From: Bryobacteraceae bacterium | Lineage (GTDB): Bacteria; Acidobacteriota; Terriglobia; Bryobacterales; Bryobacteraceae | Direction of reading: 5' to 3' | DNA: 5,192 nt | Assembly (NCBI GenBank): GCA_947456995.1 | Contig: CANGVB010000327.1 | Coordinates: forward strand, 1-5,192 | Shown: positions 1 to 5,192 of the stretch, in pieces | How positions within the stretch are numbered: position 1 is the stretch's first letter | Layout: each line of letters opens with the position of its first letter | Notes under the pieces: generated by a model | Told to the model about the DNA's origin: nothing | Seen by the model: the letters and a program-made list of their open reading frames with translations, nothing else | Database searches by the model: none | Position numbers and translations under genes: made by a program

Positions 1-16
1 CTGCGAAACAAGACAT

Positions 17-20
17 GGAG
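17..20 (+). promoter_or_regulatory. Ribosome binding site for the 31-861 gene
   Basis: GGAG lies 10 bases before the ATG at 31, which is good Shine-Dalgarno spacing and supports that start. The +3 frame is open from the window edge to a TGA at 27-29, so an upstream gene could end one base before this ATG. With only nine codons visible that cannot be tested. Confidence 0.5.
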
Positions 21-30
21 CACGGTTGAT

Positions 31-861
31 ATGGATAACTCAAGGGAACAAAATGCGGTGACGAAGTGGGAGTGGGTACCATCAAATCCAGTCCTCTTAC
101 CCAAAAAGCTCCAGATCATTCCGCCCCCGCCCCCGCCACGCCCGCGCCGGCTCTTGGTTGGCCTGCTGATGTTGGTACTTGCCCTTGGCTCTTCTGCAAT
201 CTACCTCCTCTGGTCCTCAATGCAGCAAGAGCGTGATGCTCGCCAACAGGCTCTTGAGCGCCAACAGGCTTGGGAGTTGGAATGGCGAGCTCAACAACAG
301 CGACAAGCCAGGGCCATGGAATCTTTGATGCAACAAATCGAAATTGCTACTGCGCAGCCCACGTTGCCCTCCGAAAGCGCGCTACCGCAGCAATCCGAAG
401 CCCAAAAAACACCACCATCCCGCCCTATATCTCAGCAATCCGAAGCCCAAAAAACACTTCCATCTCGCCCAATACCTCAGCAATCCGCACCAGTAGTTGA
501 ACCTCCCTCCTCCCTGCCTGTAGATCTGCCGAAACCTTTGGAATCTGTACAGGAGGGTAAAAGCAAAGAGCGCGTCAAAATGGAACTGAGTCCTGATGTC
601 GAATCGCTTCCGCAGGACGGGAAACCGAAGCGCAAAGGCGGGCTCGCGAAGTTCCTGACCAGTTCCATCTTTGTCGACAGTGCCGTTTTGACTACTTCTC
701 TTTTGGTGCCACCTTCGATTCCCCTAACCTTGGCCCAATCGCGTCTCGGGCGTCGCCTGACTGGCCGGGTTCTAAAGAAAGCGAAAGCAGAGAAGACGCT
801 CACAGGCAAAGTTGTTCGCGATGTCGGAGATATGCCCATTACCCAAAGGCGCAGTAGATAA
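31..861 (+). CDS. Single-pass membrane protein of unknown function, proline-rich with coiled coil
   Basis: I do not recognise this 276-residue protein. A short hydrophilic N-terminus leads into six consecutive prolines (31-36) and a basic patch (R37, R39, R40). One strong membrane segment follows at about 41-61. Residues 64-105 are very rich in Q, E, R and A and probably form a coiled coil. A proline/glutamine-rich stretch at about 106-180 contains two near-identical 15-residue repeats starting at Q120 and Q135, plus a diverged third. The C-terminus is basic, with a moderately hydrophobic patch at 208-235 that could contact or cross the membrane. The basic residues before the segment predict the N-terminus inside the cell and the coiled coil outside. 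The layout loosely recalls TonB-like or envelope-spanning linker proteins, but no diagnostic motif is present. The start is supported by GGAG at 17-20. The frame is free of stops and the composition is protein-like, so I believe it is a real gene, although no family supports it. Confidence 0.72.
   Translation: MDNSREQNAVTKWEWVPSNPVLLPKKLQIIPPPPPPRPRRLLVGLLMLVLALGSSAIYLLWSSMQQERDARQQALERQQAWELEWRAQQQRQARAMESLMQQIEIATAQPTLPSESALPQQSEAQKTPPSRPISQQSEAQKTLPSRPIPQQSAPVVEPPSSLPVDLPKPLESVQEGKSKERVKMELSPDVESLPQDGKPKRKGGLAKFLTSSIFVDSAVLTTSLLVPPSIPLTLAQSRLGRRLTGRVLKKAKAEKTLTGKVVRDVGDMPITQRRSR
388..489 (+). repeat. 45-bp in-frame tandem repeat
   Basis: Two complete 45-base units (388-432 and 433-477) match at 40 of 45 positions by hand count. 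A third begins at 478 with the same CAGCAATCCG and then diverges. Because 45 is a multiple of three, each unit encodes 15 residues (QQSEAQKT.PSRPI.). The repeat lies in the proline/glutamine-rich extramembrane part of the 31-861 gene and probably acts as an extendable spacer. Confidence 0.85.
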
Positions 862-1140
862 AGTCACTCTTGGCGCGGGTATTCGAAAACTCGCAATGCA
901 CCAGACCCCGGAAGACATTGCCGATCTTCAGACGAAAAATACCACCCGATCAGCGACTCATATCTTGGTCTTGCATGGCTTCTTGCCGCATGCAGCGAAT
1001 ATGCCCCAAAGAGCATGCGCCTGCACCACACAACCAATAGCCGGCAGGCAAAGCAAGTTTTTGCGTTTCTGTATCCAGTCGTTTGCCAATCGCAAGCTCC
1101 TTCGTTTCGCTCCCTTGGCACCGCCTCACCGATAAGTGAA
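862..1140 (+). other. Gap with no recognisable gene
   Basis: These roughly 280 bases separate the membrane-protein gene from the sulfatase remnant. Short open frames exist on both strands, but none gives a recognisable protein, a convincing ribosome site or a domain motif. The +1 frame is open from 862 into the sulfatase remnant, so the right-hand part (from about ATG 1015) may hold the decayed leader of that gene. The translation there is not a convincing signal peptide. No strong terminator hairpin follows the stop at 861; TGCATG/CATGCA (972-977 and 989-994) is only a 6-bp stem. Confidence 0.5.
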
Positions 1141-1971
1141 GAGTCGACATCATCTAAGCCCAATATCCTTCTGATCATGACCGATGACGCTGGGTATGCC
1201 GACACCGGCAGCTATGGTACAGGTGAAATTCGCACACCAAATATCGACAGGCTGGCTCGGGATGGCGTCAAGCTCACGAATTTTGATGCAAACGGCATGC
1301 CGTGCACTCCAACACGCGCCAGCCTTATTTCGGTGCGCTATCAGCAGCGTTACGGAATCGAGTTCGTTTTGCCCGCCCCAGGCATTCCAGGTTCTGATGG
1401 CGGCCTGAAGCCCACGAGTCATTCGCTGCCTCTGCTGTTGAAGCAAAAGGGCTATGCGACAGCTCTCGTTGGCAAGTAGCATCTCGGTTACCAACGCGAG
1501 TTTTCTCCACTCGCCCACGGATTCGATTTTTTCTTTGGCGACAAGAGCGCCGCCATTGACTATCATTCGCATCACACAACGCGTCCCAGCGAAGGCGCTT
1601 ACGCTAGCTCTCCGCCTGGGAAGGTGGGATTCGGGTGCCCGCACTGATCCGCTGGTCGGCTTGACGGTATCAATCTTTTCCCGATTCTTGAAAAGAAGGC
1701 AAAGGCCGTGGATCCTACGCTGTACTGGCGTACTGGCGGGCCGATTCCTGTAAACATGAATCAAAAGGCTATTGGAAGCGGCGAATGGAAATTGCTAATA
1801 GATGGCGCGGTAACCAGGATCCTTTTGTTCAACGTTCAGACAGACCCGGGAGAGCGTGAGGATTGGTATGGCCGCCGTCCCGATCTGGTGGAGCGCTTGC
1901 GGAAGCAATTGAGCGATTGGGAGCGGGAAGTGGACTCTGATGCAAAAGCAGCAAGAGCTACCGCGCCTTGA
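1141..1971 (+). pseudogene. Family-1 sulfatase (arylsulfatase-like) pseudogene
   Basis: Family-1 sulfatases hydrolyse sulfate esters using a formylglycine made from the Cys of CxPxR. Four pieces are recognisable. First, +1 frame from about 1153: PNILLIMTDD with the metal-binding Asp pair (1183-1188), then TPNIDRLARDG, CTPTR (Cys codon 1303-1305) and ALVGK. Second, an in-frame TAG (1477-1479) replaces the Trp of the usual GKWHLG, after which HLGYQ, HGFDFFFG and IDYHSHH continue in frame. Third, 1617-1655 in the +3 frame reads WEGGIRVPALIRW, a core sulfatase motif, and runs into TGA at 1662-1664. Fourth, from 1663 back in the +1 frame: LDGINLFPIL, then GEWKLL and LFNVQTDPGERED, ending at TGA 1969-1971. 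Most of the middle of the protein is missing between IDYHSHH and WEGGIRV, and roughly 40 residues before LDGIN, judged from typical family architecture. The usual SDNGG metal-site region falls in the lost part. The gene cannot make an active enzyme. Any original start would lie upstream, perhaps at ATG 1015. Confidence 0.9.
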
Positions 1972-1983
1972 TGGCTGGCTTGA

Positions 1984-2085
1984 TTAGAACTGGATGTTGA
2001 GCTTTTGCTCGTTGAGGAGCTGTGCGTTGAGGCCAGTGATTTTTGCGAGGCCTTCAAAGGTCTTGATGGGGCCGTTGTCGGTGCG
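1984..2085 (-). pseudogene. C-terminal fragment of a cytochrome/helix-hairpin-helix gene
   Basis: Read on the minus strand, this stretch encodes 33 residues plus a TAA stop (complement of 1984-1986). It begins RTDNGPIKTFEGLAKI and ends NEQKLNIQF. It matches the last 33 residues of the intact gene at 4450-4887 at 25 of 33 positions by hand count, and the DNA matches at about 82 of 102 bases, including the stop codon. Homology ends near 2085; the signal peptide, haem segment and first half of the HhH domain are absent. It is a broken paralogue, not a gene. Its stop lies 12 bases from the stop of the convergent sulfatase remnant, and its cut end lies about 20 bases from the longest start of the histidine kinase gene. 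Confidence 0.88.
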
Positions 2086-2106
2086 GGGACAGGGCTGATG
2101 AGATAA

Positions 2107-4413
2107 ATGAGACGAGTTCTTGCGGTTTGCAATACAGAGAAAACAGCAATATTTAGCCTAAGACCTCGAAAACTCCGTCCGATAAGCACGATGTATGAAC
2201 GGAATGCCGGGCCAAGTGCGATGATCCTTTTGCTGAGTCACGAGAGCCCTGAGCGAGATGAGGCGGCTCGTACTCTGAGGCGAAGCGGCTATGAGGTGAT
2301 GGAGGCGGCGACGGCAGAAGAGGCATTGGGGTTGCTTCGACCCGACTCTAAAGGCGATGTTGGCCAGAGGGAGCTTGATGATTTGTCTCGCATTTCGCGG
2401 GACATACTGGAGCGAAGGCGGGTAGATGAGGCGCTGCAGCGAAGTCAGGAGCGACTCTATCTGGCTACTGCTTCTGCGCGGATCGGAATCTGGGATTGGG
2501 ACGTAGCTGCGAACGAGTTGAAGTGGGACGACCGGATGTACGAGCTTTATGGGATTCGTGCGGAAGACTTCGGCGGAGCATATGATGCATGGCGATCTGG
2601 TTTGCATCCGGAAGACCGGGTGACGGGGGAAGCCGCAATTCAGCTTGCGCTGAAAGGGGAAAAGGACTTTCACATCGAATTTCGGGTAGTGTGGCCCAGC
2701 GGCGAAATACGCGACATTGAGGCTCATGCGCTGGTACTGCGCGATGGCACGGGCCAGCCGACAAGAATGATTGGCGCCAATTGGGATGTTACGGATCGCA
2801 AACGAGACCAGATCGCGTTGGTAGAAGCCAAGGAGGCTGCAGAAGCAGCTAACCGTGCCAAGAGCGATTTTCTGTCGTCGATGAGCCACGAAATTCGAAC
2901 TCCGATGAACGGCATCCTCGGCATGACTGGCCTGCTGCTGGCTACGACGCTGCAGCCGGAGCAAAAAAACTATGCCGAAACCGTTCGGAATTCTGCTGAA
3001 GCGCTGCTTGGGATCCTAAACGACATTCTCGATTTCTCGAAGGTGGACGCGGGCAAACTCGAGTTGGAAGTGATTCCGTTCGATTTGCACGAGGCTTTGG
3101 AGGAGGTGTTGGATTTGATGGCGGTGAAAGCGCGTGAGAAGCAGCTTGAGCTGATGCTTCACTATGGGCAGGAGGCGCCGCGCGGGTTTCTGGGCGACCC
3201 CGGGCGTATTCGCCAGGTAGTGCTGAACCTGGTAGCCAACGCTATCAAATTCACTGATAGCGGTTACGTCCTGGTAGAGGTGGAGCATAAGGACAGCCCC
3301 GAGGGTGAAGTGCAGATGCGAGTGGCCGTCACCGATACAGGGATCGGGATACCGGTGGAAAAACAGTCTTCGCTGTTTCAGCGCTTTCAGCAATTGGACT
3401 CGTCGACTTCACGCCGATATGGTGGAACGGGGCTTGGATTGGCGATCTGCGACGAATTGCTCAAGATGATGGGCGGCAACCTGGGCCTGGTGAGCGCGGA
3501 ATCAGAGGGCTCGACATTCTTTTTTGAGATTTCCCTGCCGCTCCAAGAGAGCTCCGTCGCGTCAACGAAGAATGAACTTAGCGGCTTGCGGGTGCTGGTG
3601 GTTGACGATCACGATCTTTGCCGCAAGGTGACAACTGAAATGTGCACGCGCTGGGGTATGGTGGTGGACCAAGCGCGTTCTGAAGCAGAGGCACTGCAAT
3701 TTGCGGCGCTTGCCCATGAAAATGGCGATTCTTACCGGCTGATCTGTCTCCAGCATCGAAGGGGCGGCATAGATGGGTTAGCGACTGCGGCCCGGCTGCA
3801 TGAGGCCAAGGGCCGGGACTGTCCCCCCATTGTTCTGATTACTGGAATTGAAGAAGATAATTCACAAGAAAAACTGCACGAAGCGCCGATTGATGTCCGG
3901 CTGATGAAGCCGGTTCGCGAATCGACGCTGCTGGCTACATTTCAAGGAATACTGCTGGCGGGCCAGCCAGGCGGGGAGGCCGATTTGGACGACCGGCCAT
4001 TGGTGACCGAAGGCTGGGCAGGCAGATTCCGTGGTCGCAGAATTCTGCTGGTGGAAGACAATGTTGTGAATCAGATGGTGGCCGCCGGGCAACTGGCCGA
4101 GTCTGGTTGTGTTGTCGATGTTGCCTTTAATGGGCAGGAAGGCTGCGCTATGGCTAGCGCCCTCCCTTACGACCTTATCCTGATGGATTGCCAAATGCCG
4201 GTAATGGACGGATTCTCCGCGGCGCGGGAGATCCGGTCTAATCAAAAATCGACGAGCGGAACACCGATCATCGCGCTTACCGCTGGAGCCATGGAAGAGG
4301 AAAGGCAGAAGTGCATGGAAGCAGGTATGAATGCTTTTCTCACGAAGCCGGTTCGATCTGAGGATCTGCACCAGATGCTGGCGCAGTTTCTGCCCAAGGT
4401 TCTTGGACTTTAG
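2107..4413 (+). CDS. Cytoplasmic hybrid sensor histidine kinase (PAS-HisKA-HATPase-REC-REC)
   Basis: A 768-residue hybrid sensor kinase that should autophosphorylate on His and pass phosphate to a receiver. Domains in order: a receiver-like stub (about 39-80) lacking the Asp pair and everything after its second helix; a helical linker (88-117); PAS/PAC (about 118-235, with WDWDV and ending WDVTDRK); HisKA with SHEIRTPMNG, phospho-His H261; HATPase_c with N-box N378, G1 box DTGIG (410-414), F-box FQRFQQ (424-429) and G2 box GGTGLGL (439-445). Receiver 1 (about 494-615) keeps D500/D501, T579 and K601 but has Q549 where the phospho-acceptor Asp is expected. Receiver 2 (about 644-762) is complete: E650/D651, D694 in MDCQMP, T725, K747. 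No membrane segment or HPt domain is present, so the signal is cytoplasmic and any onward relay needs a separate HPt protein. Coordinates give the longest frame. The stub begins exactly at M39 (ATG 2221), and residues 1-38 look unlike protein of this family, so 2221 or 2191 may be the real start. No start has a strong ribosome site. It appears to be monocistronic. Confidence 0.93.
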   Translation: MRRVLAVCNTEKTAIFSLRPRKLRPISTMYERNAGPSAMILLLSHESPERDEAARTLRRSGYEVMEAATAEEALGLLRPDSKGDVGQRELDDLSRISRDILERRRVDEALQRSQERLYLATASARIGIWDWDVAANELKWDDRMYELYGIRAEDFGGAYDAWRSGLHPEDRVTGEAAIQLALKGEKDFHIEFRVVWPSGEIRDIEAHALVLRDGTGQPTRMIGANWDVTDRKRDQIALVEAKEAAEAANRAKSDFLSSMSHEIRTPMNGILGMTGLLLATTLQPEQKNYAETVRNSAEALLGILNDILDFSKVDAGKLELEVIPFDLHEALEEVLDLMAVKAREKQLELMLHYGQEAPRGFLGDPGRIRQVVLNLVANAIKFTDSGYVLVEVEHKDSPEGEVQMRVAVTDTGIGIPVEKQSSLFQRFQQLDSSTSRRYGGTGLGLAICDELLKMMGGNLGLVSAESEGSTFFFEISLPLQESSVASTKNELSGLRVLVVDDHDLCRKVTTEMCTRWGMVVDQARSEAEALQFAALAHENGDSYRLICLQHRRGGIDGLATAARLHEAKGRDCPPIVLITGIEEDNSQEKLHEAPIDVRLMKPVRESTLLATFQGILLAGQPGGEADLDDRPLVTEGWAGRFRGRRILLVEDNVVNQMVAAGQLAESGCVVDVAFNGQEGCAMASALPYDLILMDCQMPVMDGFSAAREIRSNQKSTSGTPIIALTAGAMEEERQKCMEAGMNAFLTKPVRSEDLHQMLAQFLPKVLGL
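2127..2155 (+). promoter_or_regulatory. Possible promoter for the kinase gene
   Basis: TTGCAA (2127-2132) and TATTTA (2150-2155) are 17 bases apart in a locally AT-rich stretch. The match to a sigma-70 type consensus is only partial. If used, transcription would begin near 2162 and translation would start at 2191 or 2221, which agrees with where the recognisable protein domain begins. Sequence inspection alone cannot establish it. Confidence 0.22.
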
Positions 4414-4449
4414 GGGCAGCCGGCATCCCTTGTGACGCTGGATGGTGAG

Positions 4450-4887
4450 TTAGAACTGGATGTTGTTTTTCTGTTCGGTGAGGAGTTTGGGATTGAGGCT
4501 GGGGATTTTGGCGAGGTCTTCGAAGGTTTTGATGGGGCCGTTGTCTGCGCGGTGTTTGATGAGGGCTTCGGCTTCGGCGGGTTTGAAGGAGAGGCCGGCT
4601 TCGATTTGTTTGGCGGTGGCGGTGTTGATGTTGACGGGCTTGCCGAAGTAGCGGGTGAGGTAGCTGATAACGGATTCGACTTCTTCTTCGGTGCCTTCGG
4701 CTCCCCGGGAGACCATGTCATCTACGGTTGAGGCCCAGAATTTTTTAGAAAATCGGACCTTAACTACTCGTTCGATGGCGTGGCAGTTGGAACACATCTT
4801 GACGAAGGTTTCTTTCTCTTTTGCTTCAGGAAGGTTTTCCTGGGCAGAGAGGGTGAGGGCGAAGATTGTCAGCAGCAGGGTACGCAC
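4450..4887 (-). CDS. Exported monohaem c-type cytochrome fused to a ComEA-like helix-hairpin-helix domain
   Basis: A 145-residue protein read on the minus strand from a GTG start (complement of 4885-4887). Residues 1-15 form a signal peptide (MRTLL, hydrophobic core, cleavage likely at LSA|Q), placing the protein outside the cytoplasm. Residues 16-80 form a small cytochrome-like segment. CSNCH at 32-36 is the covalent haem c site with H36 as proximal ligand, and M58 in VDDMVSRGA is the best candidate for the distal ligand. Residues 84-145 resemble the ComEA/T2SK-type HhH fold: VNINTAT (85-91), a helix with AEALIKHR (106-113), NGPIKTFEDLAKI (116-128), ending NNIQF. Family knowledge says such HhH domains often bind DNA, but some have other roles. 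It is divergent from a PQQ-type dehydrogenase 35 bases away, so it may accept electrons from that enzyme; this is inference from position. It converges with the kinase gene with a 36-base gap and no visible terminator hairpin. The ribosome site before the GTG is weak. A broken second copy of its C-terminus lies at 1984-2085. Confidence 0.88.
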   Translation of the reverse strand: MRTLLLTIFALTLSAQENLPEAKEKETFVKMCSNCHAIERVVKVRFSKKFWASTVDDMVSRGAEGTEEEVESVISYLTRYFGKPVNINTATAKQIEAGLSFKPAEAEALIKHRADNGPIKTFEDLAKIPSLNPKLLTEQKNNIQF

Positions 4888-4896
4888 AGCTTTATT

Positions 4897-4924
4897 TTGT
4901 CACTGATTGAGGTTTGGATAGAAT
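4897..4924 (+). promoter_or_regulatory. Possible promoter for the PQQ dehydrogenase gene
   Basis: TTGTCA (4897-4902) is followed after 16 bases by TAGAAT (4919-4924), a fair match to a sigma-70 type promoter. The -10 element overlaps the ATG at 4923, so if real it would require initiation at the downstream ATG 4938 with a very short leader. This conflicts with the ribosome-site evidence for 4923; only one of the two readings can be right. Confidence 0.22.
4909..4912 (+). promoter_or_regulatory. Ribosome binding site deciding the 4923 start
   Basis: GAGG lies 10 bases before ATG 4923. The alternative ATG at 4938 has no purine-rich stretch at the proper distance. This is why the longer start was chosen for the PQQ dehydrogenase. 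Confidence 0.45.
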
Positions 4925-5192
4925 GAGCGTGCGTCCTATGAAGCTCTCCTTGTCTTTTCTCGTTTTTGGTTGTGCGTTGTCTGCCCAGGTGCTGTCGAAG
5001 GAGTGGCCTACGTATGGTCATGATTCCGGGGCGATGCGTTTTTCTCCGTTGACGGAAATGACTCCGGCCAATGTCGGGAAACTGAAGCAGGCGTGGGTTT
5101 ATCACATGAAGCCTGCGGGGGTGAACGCGATTGGGCCGAGGTCGGGCGATGTTGAGGGTGCTGCGAGGCCGCGGGTGGGCGGGTTTGGGCCC
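4923..5192 (+). CDS. PQQ-dependent dehydrogenase, N-terminal part (runs off the window)
   Basis: Ninety codons are visible before the window ends, with no stop. Family members are generally several hundred residues long, so most of the protein lies outside. Residues 1-21 form a signal peptide: a basic start (MSVRPMK), a hydrophobic stretch and a likely cut at LSA|Q, so the enzyme should be periplasmic. The mature start has the pattern typical of quinoprotein glucose/alcohol dehydrogenases: W28, Y31-G32, RFSPL (39-43), TPANVGKL (47-54) and AW (57-58). This corresponds to the first blade of the eight-bladed PQQ-binding propeller. Such enzymes oxidise sugars or alcohols and pass electrons to quinone or a cytochrome. 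The substrate cannot be told from this part, nor whether a C-terminal cytochrome domain exists. ATG 4923 is preferred because GAGG precedes it; ATG 4938, in the same frame, is the alternative and would give a shorter signal peptide starting MKLSL. It is divergent from the cytochrome/HhH gene. Confidence 0.87.
   Translation, partial: MSVRPMKLSLSFLVFGCALSAQVLSKEWPTYGHDSGAMRFSPLTEMTPANVGKLKQAWVYHMKPAGVNAIGPRSGDVEGAARPRVGGFGP

Noticed and set aside
972..994. Inverted repeat TGCATG...CATGCA as a terminator or operator
   Set aside because: The stem is only 6 bp with an 11-base loop and no T-run, and it is too weak to call.
812..1135. Plus-strand open frame overlapping the end of the membrane-protein gene
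   Set aside because: No ribosome site or recognisable domain. I considered a frameshifted continuation of the upstream protein, but nothing in the sequence supports it.
1477..1479. TAG in the sulfatase as a recoded (readthrough or pyrrolysine) codon
   Set aside because: It sits exactly where Trp (TGG) is expected and is followed by frame changes, further stops and large deletions, so simple nonsense decay explains it.
1150..1764. Long minus-strand open frame across the sulfatase remnant
   Set aside because: The plus strand carries clear sulfatase motifs. The minus-strand translation shows no domain and no conserved pattern.
2158..2964. Long minus-strand open frame opposite the kinase N-terminal half
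   Set aside because: It lies antisense to a well-supported PAS-HisKA region and has the composition of a shadow frame.
4414..4449. Bidirectional terminator between the convergent kinase and cytochrome genes
   Set aside because: I looked for a GC-rich hairpin with flanking T-runs in these 36 bases and found none.
4432..4731. Plus-strand open frame rich in Gly, Glu, Phe and Asp opposite the cytochrome/HhH gene
   Set aside because: Its composition is the antisense shadow of the real minus-strand gene, which has a signal peptide, haem motif and HhH domain.

Overview
The window looks like a stretch of an acidobacterial chromosome, probably from the Solibacter/Bryobacter group. This is an inference. 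It rests on a secreted PQQ-type dehydrogenase beside a small secreted c-type cytochrome, the family-1 sulfatase remnant, and exported proteins whose signal peptides end in 'LSAQ'. No rRNA, tRNA, CRISPR array or transposase is visible.

Layout from left to right. (1) 31-861 (+): a single-pass membrane protein of unknown function with a proline-rich N-terminus, a coiled coil and a 15-residue tandem repeat. (2) 862-1140: about 280 bases with no recognisable gene. (3) 1141-1971 (+): the wreck of a family-1 sulfatase. It keeps its N-terminal catalytic motif region and its C-terminus, but carries an in-frame TAG, at least two frame changes and two large internal deletions. (4) 1984-2085 (-): a 33-codon fragment matching the C-terminus of the cytochrome/HhH gene further right. 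(5) 2107-4413 (+): a large cytoplasmic hybrid histidine kinase with a vestigial receiver stub, PAS, HisKA, HATPase, a degenerate receiver and an intact receiver. (6) 4450-4887 (-): a small exported protein that fuses a CxxCH haem-binding segment to a ComEA-like helix-hairpin-helix domain. (7) 4923-5192 (+), cut by the window edge: the N-terminus of an exported PQQ-dependent dehydrogenase, divergent from gene 6 with only 35 bases between the start codons.

The clearest functional unit is the divergent pair at the right end. A periplasmic quinoprotein dehydrogenase and a periplasmic monohaem cytochrome would make a plausible electron donor and acceptor; this is inferred from context only. The HhH domain on the cytochrome is the unusual part. 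The kinase sits between a full copy and a broken copy of the cytochrome/HhH gene, both on the minus strand. Together with the decayed sulfatase, this suggests that 1.1-2.1 kb is a site of past rearrangement and gene loss. I see no clear evidence of a new defence or mobile system.
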